This document shows, piece by piece, positions 35,990-44,130 of a stretch of DNA of 64,000 nt. Position 1 is the stretch's first letter. The number at the start of each line of letters is the position of its first letter. Origin of the DNA: CAIKZZ01 sp036742455 (GTDB lineage: Bacteria; Pseudomonadota; Gammaproteobacteria; Steroidobacterales; Steroidobacteraceae); contig DAINQU010000006.1 in assembly GCA_036742455.1 (NCBI GenBank), positions 1 to 64,000 on the forward strand, read 5' to 3'. Position numbers and translations under genes: made by a program. The notes beneath the pieces are model-generated. The model was not told the DNA's origin, made no database searches, and worked only from the letters and a program-made list of their open reading frames with translations.

Positions 35990-37423
35990 TCAGGCCTCGT
36001 AGTAACCGTTGATGGCCTTGAACTCGAGGAAGTCGAGCAGACCGTACTTGCCCCACTCGCGTCCGTTACCGGACTGCTTGAAGCCACCGAACGGCGAACT
36101 GTAATCCTGGCCCACCCCGTTCAGGTACACGCTACCCGCGCGCAAGCGCTTGGCCACGTACAAGGCCTTCTGGTGATCGCCGGTCTGCACGTACGCGGCA
36201 AGCCCGTACGGTGTGTCGTTCGCGATCGCAATGGCGTCGTCCAAATCCTTGAATGGAATCATGACCAGCACCGGCCCGAAGATTTCGTTTCGCGCAATGT
36301 TCATCTGATTGTTGACGCCGGCAAACACGGTTGGGCGCGCGTAGTAGCCTTTCTCGATGCCGTCCGGACGCCCGGGCCCGCCCGCGACGAGGCGAGCACC
36401 TTCCGCGATGCCTTCCTGAATCCAGTGCTGCACCCGCTCGAACTGGATCTTCGACGCCAAGGGTCCGATGTGATTGCCCGACTGCGTCGGGTCGCCCACC
36501 TTCACATTGGCCGCAACAGCCGCCGCGACGGCGACCGCCTTCTCGTAGACCGACTCTTCGACCAGCATGCGGGTGGGCGAGTTGCAGGACTGCCCCGTAT
36601 TGCTCATGCAATGCAGGACACCGCGCTTTACGGCCTTCTCAATGTCCGCATCGGCAAAGACGATGTTCGGCGACTTGCCACCGAGTTCCTGGGAGACGCG
36701 CTTGACGCTGTCGGCTGCCGCCTTCGCGACCGCGATGCCGGCGCGCGTCGATCCGGTGAACGACATCAATTCAATGTCGGGGTGCACGGAGAGCGCATTG
36801 CCCACCTCGACGCCCGTACCGTGAACCATGTTGAATACGCCCGCCGGGTAGCCGGCTTCGTGGACGCACTCCGCGAAAATCTGCGCCGAGAGCGGGCTCT
36901 GCTCCGACGGCTTCAGCACCACGGTGCAGCCCGCAATCAGGGCCGGCGCCACCTTCGCCGCGACCTGGTTCATCGGCCAGTTCCACGGCGTGATCAAACC
37001 ACAGACGCCGATGGCTTCGCGCACGACATTGCCTCGGGCGCCGCTGCGCTCTTCCCAATCCAGCTCACGAGCCGCCTTCAAGGTCTCCTTGATGTGGCCC
37101 GAGCCGCACTCGGCTTGCGCGTTGTACGAGAAATCTTTGGGCGCACCCATTTCGGTCGTGATGGCCTCAGCGACCTCGCCGTAACGGCGCATGTACACCT
37201 CGAGCAACTTCTCCATCAACGCAATACGCTCGTCGAGCGTCGTCAACGAATAGGTCTGAAAGGCTCGGTGAGCCGCCGCAACAGCAAGGTTGGCATCGTC
37301 CGCCGACCCCATCGCGATCTCCGCCACTTGTTCTTCCGTGGCCGGATTAAAGACCGGGAAGCGTCCCATGTCGGTGACCGGACGGACGAAGGCCCCATCA
37401 ATGTAATGCAGCAAGGTTTTCAT
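35990..37423 (-). CDS. NAD(P)-dependent aldehyde dehydrogenase
   Basis: A 477-residue class I/II-type aldehyde dehydrogenase. Key segments are GVCGLITPWNWPMNQVAAKV near residue 140 (cofactor and catalytic Asn region), VLKPSEQSPLSAQIFAECVH near 170, SFTGSTRAGIAVAKAA near 220, the catalytic Glu in SQELGGKSPNIVFAD near 245, the nucleophile in NTGQSCNSPTRMLVEES near 282 and NEIFGPVLVMIPFKD near 378. It oxidises an aldehyde to the acid in the cytoplasm. It lies in a minus-strand run from the MFS gene to the GFA gene, immediately before the enolase-superfamily gene. The substrate aldehyde is unknown. Confidence 0.92.
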   Translation of the reverse strand: MKTLLHYIDGAFVRPVTDMGRFPVFNPATEEQVAEIAMGSADDANLAVAAAHRAFQTYSLTTLDERIALMEKLLEVYMRRYGEVAEAITTEMGAPKDFSYNAQAECGSGHIKETLKAARELDWEERSGARGNVVREAIGVCGLITPWNWPMNQVAAKVAPALIAGCTVVLKPSEQSPLSAQIFAECVHEAGYPAGVFNMVHGTGVEVGNALSVHPDIELMSFTGSTRAGIAVAKAAADSVKRVSQELGGKSPNIVFADADIEKAVKRGVLHCMSNTGQSCNSPTRMLVEESVYEKAVAVAAAVAANVKVGDPTQSGNHIGPLASKIQFERVQHWIQEGIAEGARLVAGGPGRPDGIEKGYYARPTVFAGVNNQMNIARNEIFGPVLVMIPFKDLDDAIAIANDTPYGLAAYVQTGDHQKALYVAKRLRAGSVYLNGVGQDYSSPFGGFKQSGNGREWGKYGLLDFLEFKAINGYYEA

Positions 37424-37481
37424 AACTCTCTCCGTAATGACGCTGCGGGCTTAAAACGCCCACAGTTGAGGATCGCGATCC

Positions 37482-38804
37482 TCAGATTTTGATACCGGTG
37501 GCACGCTCCTGATCCTGCACGAGCTGCCGCGCGGACCAGAAGTAATGAAAGGTTGCCCAGAAACCGATGGGCGCGAGGCACAACAGTGCCATGCGCAGCG
37601 ATTCCGTGGACCCTTGACCCAGCGGGTCAAAGTAATTGCTCAGACCCCCCACGTAAAAGGGTGCAATCAGAAGATTACCGACGTTCGCGGCAAACAGGGT
37701 CGCGGCACAAAACATGGCCCGCATGCGCGGCTTGGCGAGATTATTCAGCAGACCAAAACACGGACCGATGTAGAAATAGATCGCGGGGATGAAGATCCAG
37801 AACAACGCGCGGGCGACCTCAAGGTCACGCGTCCAATAGATTCCGATCGACGCAAACGTGGCGATGCCAATGATCGAGCCCATGAACCAGACAATCCGGC
37901 GAGGATCCTTGAAGACGCCGAGGCCCAACAACCAACCGGTCAACGCGGTGGCCAAACCGCCGCCCCAGAGGTGGATAGGACCGGTGATATCGCCAGCTTG
38001 GCCTGCGTCGAGGTGATACAACCGCTGCAAAAAGGACGGCGTGAAGTAGATCAAGCCCCAACCCCAGAGCGCCGTCAGTGCGCTGCCGAGCATGACGTGA
38101 ACCGCAGAGCGCTGCAGCCACAGAAAACGGGCCGTTTCACCCACACTGGGCGCAGACCCTTCGAGCGCGTGGTCCAATTGACCCCGCTGCGGTTCTTTGA
38201 TGGTTGCCCAAATCAGGAGGCCGACCAAGAAACCGGGGGCACCCAGTACCCAAAATACCGAGCGCCAGCCGAACGCGACGGCGATTCCGCCGGCAAAGTT
38301 GTACGACAGCCACGCGCCGATCGGCGCGCCCAGCGAAAAAATCGTCAGCGCCATGGGGCGACGGAACGCTGGAAAGTAGTCGGACAGGATCGTGTTGGCG
38401 CCTGGCGTACCGCCGGCCTCGCCCACGCCCACACCGATCCGGGTGAACGCAAAGCCCAAAACCGTCTTGGTCATGCCGCAGAAAATCGTCATCGCCGACC
38501 ACAGTGCGATGGAGACCGCGACGATTTTCTTGCGGCTGTGCCGGTCGAGGATGTAGGAGATGGGGAAGCCGAGCACGACGTAGAACAGCGCCAATGGCCA
38601 CGAGGTCAGCATGGCGACACCGCCGTCGCTCAAATGCAGATCGGCCTTGATCGAATCCAACACGGTCGACACCACATACCGGTCGGCGATGCTGAGGGTA
38701 TACACCAGCACCATCATCACCAGTACGTACCATCGGACGAGCGTCGACGTCGTGTTCGCGACATCGCCTGTCTTGAGCGCTTTCTGTTCCACAGTCCCCC
38801 CCAT
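37482..38804 (-). CDS. Major facilitator superfamily transporter
   Basis: A 440-residue polytopic membrane protein with about twelve hydrophobic spans. The first is YVLVMMVLVYTLSIADRYVV, with the loop motif GFPISYILDRHSRKKIVAVS near residue 85, GVGVGEAGGTPGANTILSDY near 125 and FRRPMALTIFSLGAPIGAWL near 150. The DRY and GEAG-type motifs are common in MFS importers of organic acids and related compounds. It heads the minus-strand run of aldehyde dehydrogenase, dehydratase and GFA genes, and is divergent from the hydroxyacid dehydrogenase gene. The cargo is probably an organic acid, sugar acid or related compound. Confidence 0.85.
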   Translation of the reverse strand: MGGTVEQKALKTGDVANTTSTLVRWYVLVMMVLVYTLSIADRYVVSTVLDSIKADLHLSDGGVAMLTSWPLALFYVVLGFPISYILDRHSRKKIVAVSIALWSAMTIFCGMTKTVLGFAFTRIGVGVGEAGGTPGANTILSDYFPAFRRPMALTIFSLGAPIGAWLSYNFAGGIAVAFGWRSVFWVLGAPGFLVGLLIWATIKEPQRGQLDHALEGSAPSVGETARFLWLQRSAVHVMLGSALTALWGWGLIYFTPSFLQRLYHLDAGQAGDITGPIHLWGGGLATALTGWLLGLGVFKDPRRIVWFMGSIIGIATFASIGIYWTRDLEVARALFWIFIPAIYFYIGPCFGLLNNLAKPRMRAMFCAATLFAANVGNLLIAPFYVGGLSNYFDPLGQGSTESLRMALLCLAPIGFWATFHYFWSARQLVQDQERATGIKI

Positions 38805-38923
38805 CGACCGGGTAGGGCCCCCCGGTTGGGAGACCCACCTCGAGGGCGAAGCACCCCTGAGGCTACGGCATCATATACCGACACCGAAGTCATCGGGCCG
38901 CCCCGAGGGTTCGGGAAATTAAT

Positions 38924-38934
38924 TGTCCTAGACA
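38924..38934. promoter_or_regulatory. Small palindrome TGTC-CTA-GACA in divergent promoter region
   Basis: The element sits in an AT-rich patch (38917-38960) of the 250-base region between the MFS gene (-) and the hydroxyacid dehydrogenase gene (+). The symmetry resembles operators of FadR-type GntR regulators as I remember them, but no GntR gene is in the window; the nearby LysR at 40048 might use other sites. The rest of 38805-39054 shows no gene. Confidence 0.3.
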
Positions 38935-39054
38935 GCAAAAAAATTAACTTGCCGGCAATTTTGGCAGATCGCTAGCCTCGTCTCCCTCGGGAATCACCCC
39001 ACCGGCGGTTCCCACCGAACTCCAACCTATGACTCCTCACTCAGAGAGCCACCT

Positions 39055-40023
39055 ATGACCCTTCCGAAGATCGGCTTTATCGGCCTCGGCAACGTTGGCG
39101 CGAGCCTCGCCGGCAATCTCCTCCGTAACGGCGCGGATCTCACGGTGCGCGACCTAAACCCCGAGCTCGTGGCGCAGTTTGTCGCCAAGGGCGCCAAGAG
39201 CGCTGCCTCCCCCAAAGAAATGGCCGAACAGGTCGACGTCGTGATCACCTGCCTGCCCTCCCCCGCAGCCTCGGCCGAGGTGCTCGAGGCTGCCGATGGC
39301 GTGATCGCCGGACTGTCGCCGGGCAAAATTTGGATGGAAATGAGCACCACCGACGAGGCGGAAATCAAGCGCCTGGCGCCGCTGGTGGAAGCCACCGGAG
39401 CGCTCGCCATGGAGTGCCCGGTCTCCGGCGGCTGCCATCGCGCGGCGACCGGCAATATCTCGATTTTCGCCGGTGGCGAACGGGCTGGCTTCGAGCGCGT
39501 GCTGCCCATCCTGAAGATCTTGGGCTGCCAGATTTTGCACACCGGCCCGATCGGCACCGCATCGGTACTCAAGGTGATGACCAATTATTTGTGCACCGCA
39601 CATCTCGTGGCCTTGGCCGAAGCGCTGACCACGATGAAGGTCGTGGGCTTGGACATGAACACGGTGTACGAAGCCATCCGCATCTCGTCCGGCAATTCAT
39701 TCGTGCACGAGACCGAGTCGCAGGTCATCCTGAACGGCAGCCGTGATATCAATTTCACGATGGACCTCGTCATCAAAGACGTAGGCCTGTTCGATTCGAT
39801 CGCCAAGAAGCATCACGTGCCGCTGGAGTTGTCGCCGCTCATTCTGGATGTGTTTAAGAAGAGCGCAGCCGCCTACGGTCCGCGCGAACTGTCACCGAAC
39901 GTCATCCGTCGCTACGAAGAGCCGATGGGCGTGAAAGTGCTGGGCGTCGGCTTCCCGGCGCAGATGACCGACGACAAGCCCAAAGAACCGGGCTACGAAG
40001 TCGTTCCGTCCAACCGGCAGTAA
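39055..40023 (+). CDS. Beta-hydroxyacid dehydrogenase (HIBADH / tartronate semialdehyde reductase family)
   Basis: A 322-residue protein of the 3-hydroxyisobutyrate dehydrogenase family. The N-terminal NAD-binding motif is KIGFIGLGNVGASLAGNLLR, then MECPVSGGCHRAATGNISIF near residue 120 (substrate-binding loop) and GTASVLKVMTNYLCTAHLVA near 165, which holds the catalytic Lys in the KVMTN motif. The C-terminal helical domain includes INFTMDLVIKDVGLFDSIAK. It would reduce a semialdehyde such as tartronate semialdehyde or oxidise a beta-hydroxyacid. Divergence from the MFS-ALDH-dehydratase run and the downstream LysR suggest they form one functional module. About 20 residues beyond the usual C-terminus are unexplained. 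Confidence 0.88.
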   Translation: MTLPKIGFIGLGNVGASLAGNLLRNGADLTVRDLNPELVAQFVAKGAKSAASPKEMAEQVDVVITCLPSPAASAEVLEAADGVIAGLSPGKIWMEMSTTDEAEIKRLAPLVEATGALAMECPVSGGCHRAATGNISIFAGGERAGFERVLPILKILGCQILHTGPIGTASVLKVMTNYLCTAHLVALAEALTTMKVVGLDMNTVYEAIRISSGNSFVHETESQVILNGSRDINFTMDLVIKDVGLFDSIAKKHHVPLELSPLILDVFKKSAAAYGPRELSPNVIRRYEEPMGVKVLGVGFPAQMTDDKPKEPGYEVVPSNRQ

Positions 40024-40039
40024 GTTCGGTGGAGAGGCT

Positions 40040-40061
40040 GAGCCGCGTTAACCCGCGGCTC
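40040..40061. terminator. Hairpin between convergent dehydrogenase and LysR genes
   Basis: An 8-bp GC-rich stem GAGCCGCG/CGCGGCTC with loop TTAACC overlaps the last codons of the LysR gene. It is a likely bidirectional transcript end; no T-run is present. Confidence 0.5.
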
Positions 40062-40947
40062 GGCCAAACCAGTCCATAAAGGCCTGGACTTTCGGATTTT
40101 CGAGCGCGTCGCGCCGGCAAATCAGCCCCCAGCCACCGGGGCCTCGCGCCACGTGTTCCATCGGGATGACTAGGCGACCGGAGCGCAAGTCATCCTCGGC
40201 GAACGGGCCGTTAGCGAGCGCAATACCCGCGCCATCCAAGGCCATTTGCAGGGCAATCGCCAGGGTGTCGACCACAACCCGGCTGCCGGGTACGTAGTCC
40301 ACGCCGGCCGCCTGAAACCAAATGTCCCAATTGCGCGTCTCGGTGTAGACCACGACCAGCGGCAGGCCGACCAAGTCCTTTGGTTGCGCCCGTTCGGGCA
40401 ATCGCTTGCGCATCGCCGGGCTGCAGACGGGATACAAGGCGTAATCGAACAATGGGACCCACTCAAACTCCGGTCCCGGCGGGGTTTCGCGGTAAACGAG
40501 GCCGACGTCGCCCAGCGACTCGTCAAAATCCCACTCCAACGCACAGGTGGACAGTTGCAATCGCACGTCGGGGTGCGCGTCCTGAAAGGCCGGGATCCGG
40601 GACGCTAACCAGCGAATCGATGCCGTGACGTAGGTTTGGATGCGCAGCGGCTTTTCCAAACGGGAGCGACGCAACGCCTCGGCACCCTCGATGAGGGTAT
40701 CGAGCGCCTTGCGGACGTAGCCGTAAAACAGACGACCCTCAGGCGTCGGGACGATGGCCCGCCCCTCACGGGAAAACAACTGGACACCCAGATCGCTTTC
40801 CAGCAACTGGATCTGGTGACTGACGGCCGGGTGGGTCACGCAGAGCTCATCCGCCGCGTCCCGGACACTCTGACGACGCGTGGTGGCCTCGAAGCCCTTC
40901 AGGGCATTCAGGGGCGGCAACTTTCTCAGGTCAATCTTCGTCGACAC
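40048..40947 (-). CDS. LysR-family transcriptional regulator (GcvA-like)
   Basis: A 299-residue LysR regulator. The N-terminal winged helix contains LPPLNALKGFEATTRRQSVR and ELCVTHPAVSHQIQLLESDL, the arrangement found in the GcvA subgroup, with FSREGRAIVPTPEG closing the DNA-binding part near residue 75. The C-terminal effector domain follows (YVTASIRWLASRIPAFQDAH near 105, DFDESLGDVGLVYRE near 140). It faces away from the GMC oxidoreductase gene at 41086 and so may control that gene, itself, or the hydroxyacid module to its other side. The effector is unknown. Confidence 0.88.
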   Translation of the reverse strand: MSTKIDLRKLPPLNALKGFEATTRRQSVRDAADELCVTHPAVSHQIQLLESDLGVQLFSREGRAIVPTPEGRLFYGYVRKALDTLIEGAEALRRSRLEKPLRIQTYVTASIRWLASRIPAFQDAHPDVRLQLSTCALEWDFDESLGDVGLVYRETPPGPEFEWVPLFDYALYPVCSPAMRKRLPERAQPKDLVGLPLVVVYTETRNWDIWFQAAGVDYVPGSRVVVDTLAIALQMALDGAGIALANGPFAEDDLRSGRLVIPMEHVARGPGGWGLICRRDALENPKVQAFMDWFGRAAG

Positions 40948-41085
40948 TCGGATTCCTCGCGCGGTCAGATTTGCGGTGCGAGCGTAAAGCAGGCCCCCAC
41001 CTCAGAGCGTTAGACTATCAGGATGACCGTGGCGTCCGCAGGTTCAGACTCTGAATCGCGGCTCGCCCTCGAGGGAGAACGTCTG

Positions 41086-42696
41086 ATGTCGCAATTCGAT
41101 TACGTAATCATTGGGGCGGGATCCGCCGGCTGCGTGATGGCCAATCGCCTGTCCGAGGATGGCCGCTATTCCGTCCTCCTGCTGGAGGCCGGTGGATCGG
41201 ACGCGAGCCCCTGGATACGCATCCCGGTCGGCTACGGAATGACCTTCCGACATCCGAAGTTCAATTGGATGTACGAGATGGAGCCGGATGCCACCATGGA
41301 TGGCCGTCGGGGCTTCTGCCCGCGCGGCAAGGTGTTGGGCGGCTCGAGCTCCATCAATGCCATGGTGTACATGCGCGGTCATCCCGGCGACTTCAATGAT
41401 TGGGCGGCTCTCGGCAACGACGGCTGGGCGTACGCTGATGTCTTGCCGTACTTCAAGAAAAGCGAAGACCACGAACGCGGCGCATCGGCGTATCACGGGG
41501 CCGGCGGCCCGATGCACGTTTCCGGCATACGCGGCTCGACCCACAAGATTTGCGAGAATTTTCTCGCCGGCTGCGACGAACTCGGAATCCCGCGCACCGA
41601 CGACTTTAACGGCGCACAGATGGAAGGCTCCGGCACGTGGGATTTCCATATGCGCAAAGGCTGGCGCGTCTCCTCGGCGACGGGGTATCTGCACCCAGCG
41701 CTCGGACGCGCGAACCTCGCGGTCGAATTGCACGCGCAGGTCCTGAAGATTGATATCCGCGACCGCGAGGCGCGCGGTGTGGAGTATCTGCAGCACGGAC
41801 GCCGCAAAGTGGCTGAGGCGCGTCGAGAAGTCATCCTCTGCGCCGGCGCGATCAACTCTCCGAAGATCCTGATGATCTCCGGCATCGGCGACGGGGCGAC
41901 GCTGGCGCAGCACGGCATTCCGACGGTACTGGACCAACCTCGCGTCGGTCAGGGTCTGCAGGATCACGTGGCGGTGTCTTACTACTACCGCTGCACGGAA
42001 CCGACGCTGAACGATGTGCTGAATCCCTTCTCGGGTAAGGTCAAAGCGGCCCTGCACTGGGCCTGGAACCGCGGTGGGCCACTCGGCCGCAGCGTCAATC
42101 AAGCCGGCGCCTTCGTTCGCACGCGCGAAGAACTCGAGCGACCGAACTTGCAAATTTATTTTAATCCGCTGACCTACACGGCGAGTTCTACGAAGCCCAA
42201 GACCATGGCGAACGCAGACCCGTTCTCTGCGTTCCTCATTTCGTTCAATACCTGTCGCCCGACGAGCCGTGGCTCGGTTTCCATCCGTTCTGCGGATCCG
42301 TTGGCGCCACCAAAAATCAACGCATCGTTTCTCGCGACCGACGCAGATATCAACGACGTCTACGAGGGCGGCCGTTTCCTGCGCCGTCTGGCGGCAACCG
42401 GTGCGATTCGCAGCATTACGGAGCGCGAGTATCTCCCCGGCCCCGAGGCGATGTCCGACGAGGCGGTGTTGGCCGATTTCCGCCAGCGGGCGGGTACCGT
42501 CTATCACTCGTCTTGCACGCTGCAGATGGGGCCGGATCCCGTCACATCGGTCGTCGACCCGCAACTGCGAGTTCACGGCATCTCGCGGCTGCGCGTGGTC
42601 GATGCGTCGGTCTTTCCGACCGTCACCACGGGCAACACGAATGCACCGGTCATCATGGTGGCCGAAAAAGCCGCTGAGTTCGTTCTCAACACGTAA
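41086..42696 (+). CDS. GMC oxidoreductase, choline-dehydrogenase-like
   Basis: A 536-residue flavoprotein of the glucose-methanol-choline family. It begins MSQFDYVIIGAGSAGCVMAN, followed by GKVLGGSSSINAMVYMRGHP near residue 85 (GMC signature), GAINSPKILMISGIGDG near 260, TVYHSSCTLQMGPDP near 470 with the catalytic His, and VDASVFPTVTTGNTNAPVIM at the end. ATG 41086 is preferred over the frame start at 41023 because GGGAGAA precedes it by about seven bases and the FAD motif then sits at the N-terminus. BetA converts choline to betaine aldehyde, and the context of BetI-like and BetB-like genes supports that, but GMC specificity cannot be read from motifs. The HD-domain gene follows after 17 bases. 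Confidence 0.86.
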   Translation: MSQFDYVIIGAGSAGCVMANRLSEDGRYSVLLLEAGGSDASPWIRIPVGYGMTFRHPKFNWMYEMEPDATMDGRRGFCPRGKVLGGSSSINAMVYMRGHPGDFNDWAALGNDGWAYADVLPYFKKSEDHERGASAYHGAGGPMHVSGIRGSTHKICENFLAGCDELGIPRTDDFNGAQMEGSGTWDFHMRKGWRVSSATGYLHPALGRANLAVELHAQVLKIDIRDREARGVEYLQHGRRKVAEARREVILCAGAINSPKILMISGIGDGATLAQHGIPTVLDQPRVGQGLQDHVAVSYYYRCTEPTLNDVLNPFSGKVKAALHWAWNRGGPLGRSVNQAGAFVRTREELERPNLQIYFNPLTYTASSTKPKTMANADPFSAFLISFNTCRPTSRGSVSIRSADPLAPPKINASFLATDADINDVYEGGRFLRRLAATGAIRSITEREYLPGPEAMSDEAVLADFRQRAGTVYHSSCTLQMGPDPVTSVVDPQLRVHGISRLRVVDASVFPTVTTGNTNAPVIMVAEKAAEFVLNT

Positions 42697-42713
42697 CGCC
42701 GAGTATCTCCGCA

Positions 42714-43289
42714 ATGAAACAAGCCCAATTTCGCAACATGATGGAAGGCACGCGCGAAGAGTACGAACTCATTGCGCGCTACGAGCACGAGTACGCGAAA
42801 CACCTGCCCAGTAGGATCCTCGAGGCGCTCGCCAAACTCGACGGTGGGATCGGCATGGGCGGTTTCCCGATCAGTCGTTACGAGCACTCCTTGCAGAGCG
42901 CCACCCGCGCCATGCGCGACGGCGCGGATATCGAATACATCGTCGCGGCATTGGTACACGATATCGGTGACGATCTGTCGCCCTACAATCATTCCGACAT
43001 CGCGGCCGCGATTCTAAAGCCGTACGTACGACCCGAGGTCACGTGGGTGGTCCAGCAGCACGGGCTCTTCCAGAGTTATTACTTCGCCCATCACTACGGC
43101 AAGAATCGGAATGGGCGCGACCGCTACAAGGATCATCCGTGGTACGGCGCTTGCGTTAATTTCTGTGAGCGCTGGGATCAAGCGTCGTTTGATCCGGAAT
43201 ACCCGTCGGAGCCGATCTCAACGTTTGAACCGATGGTCTACGAGATCTTTACCCGTCAGGCGCACGACCCCATCTTCGTCGCTACGTAA
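42714..43289 (+). CDS. HD-domain protein of the mixed-valent di-iron oxygenase type (PhnZ/TmpB-like)
   Basis: A 191-residue HD-domain protein. Candidate di-iron ligands are His58 (RYEHSLQSATRA), His82-Asp83 (ALVHDIGDDLSP), His93 (YNHSDIAAAI), His116 (WVVQQHGLFQ) and Asp155 (CERWDQASFD). The 24-residue spacing of the first two His and their order match PhnZ, the oxygenase that cleaves a C-P bond, and the related TmpB, which yields glycine betaine from a trimethylammonio-phosphonate. The residues aligned by eye to PhnZ's substrate Tyr24 and Glu27 are Met48 and Phe51 here, so the substrate is probably different. It follows the choline-dehydrogenase-like gene by 17 bases, so co-transcription is likely. 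Simple phosphohydrolase activity is the alternative. Confidence 0.72.
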   Translation: MKQAQFRNMMEGTREEYELIARYEHEYAKHLPSRILEALAKLDGGIGMGGFPISRYEHSLQSATRAMRDGADIEYIVAALVHDIGDDLSPYNHSDIAAAILKPYVRPEVTWVVQQHGLFQSYYFAHHYGKNRNGRDRYKDHPWYGACVNFCERWDQASFDPEYPSEPISTFEPMVYEIFTRQAHDPIFVAT

Positions 43290-43297
43290 GTTCGGGC

Positions 43298-44128
43298 TCA
43301 CATGCCGGCGAGTTGAGTTTCCATTGCACGGGATCGCTCAGCTCGCCGCATAAGAATACTGGCGGTGATCACGCACGCACCAACGGCGGCAATGATCAGG
43401 CTCGCCATCGCATTGACGTCTGGACTCACCCCTAACTTCACCTTTGAATAAATCACCATCGGCAAAGTGCTCGACCGAGGACCCGAGACGAAGCTGGAAA
43501 TCACCAGGTCGTCTAACGAAAGGGTGAAGGACAGCAGCCAGCTCGACATCAACGCCGGCGCTATGATCGGCAAGGTCGTGTCGAAAAATGCGCGCGTGCG
43601 CGTCGCACCGAGGTCCATCGCCGCTTCTTCCAGACTCAGATCCGCCGACTGCAGCCGTGACTGAACCGTAACCGCCACGTAGGCCGCGCAGAAGGCGACG
43701 TGCGACAAAATGACAGTCGTTACGCCGCGAGCCGGCCACCCAATCAATTGCAACATGGACACAAACAGCAGCAACTGGGTGATGCCCGTGATGATCTCTG
43801 GCATCACCAAGGGCGCATTGATCATTCCGGCCAACAGAAAGCGACCGTGAAATTTCGGGATCCGAACGAGTGCGATCGAGGCGAGCGTACCTATCACCAA
43901 CGCGCCGGTCGAGCTCGCAAATGCAATCTGGAGTGACAACCAAGCGGCCTTACGGATCTGAACGTCGTGCATCAGCGCAACGTACCAGTGCGTCGAAAAT
44001 CCGCCCCAGACACTGCCGAGCTCCGACCCATTAAACGAGTACCCGATGAGGACTAGGATCGGCACGTACAAAAACGCAATGCCAAGACACAATACGGTGA
44101 TCAGCGGCGTCGGCATCCGGTTGTCCAT
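43298..44128 (-). CDS. Polyamine-type ABC transporter permease (PotC/PotI family)
   Basis: A 276-residue permease with six hydrophobic spans: TVLCLGIAFLYVPILVLIGYSF first, then WLSLQIAFASSTGALVIGTL near residue 65, and the EAA loop LEEAAMDLGATRTRAFFDTT near 175, followed by SWLLSFTLSLDDLVISSFVS, all typical of PotC/PotI. ATG 44128 is chosen; a TTG at 44134 overlaps the partner permease's stop. With the gene at 44131 it forms the inner-membrane pair of a spermidine/putrescine-type importer. The adjacent set lacks its own ATPase and binding protein; candidates lie at 56546 and 1465. Confidence 0.9.
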   Translation of the reverse strand: MDNRMPTPLITVLCLGIAFLYVPILVLIGYSFNGSELGSVWGGFSTHWYVALMHDVQIRKAAWLSLQIAFASSTGALVIGTLASIALVRIPKFHGRFLLAGMINAPLVMPEIITGITQLLLFVSMLQLIGWPARGVTTVILSHVAFCAAYVAVTVQSRLQSADLSLEEAAMDLGATRTRAFFDTTLPIIAPALMSSWLLSFTLSLDDLVISSFVSGPRSSTLPMVIYSKVKLGVSPDVNAMASLIIAAVGACVITASILMRRAERSRAMETQLAGM

Positions 44129-44130
44129 GA

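Noticed and set aside
35969..37492. 507-codon open frame antisense to the aldehyde dehydrogenase, and a similar 476-codon one at 37545-38975 antisense to the MFS gene
   Set aside because: Shadow frames typical of GC-rich coding DNA; the minus-strand products have clear catalytic or membrane motifs.
41044..42714. Long open frame (556 codons) antisense to the GMC oxidoreductase gene
   Set aside because: It mirrors the high-GC codon pattern of the real gene, whose FAD and GMC motifs are unmistakable; the antisense product has no recognisable motif.
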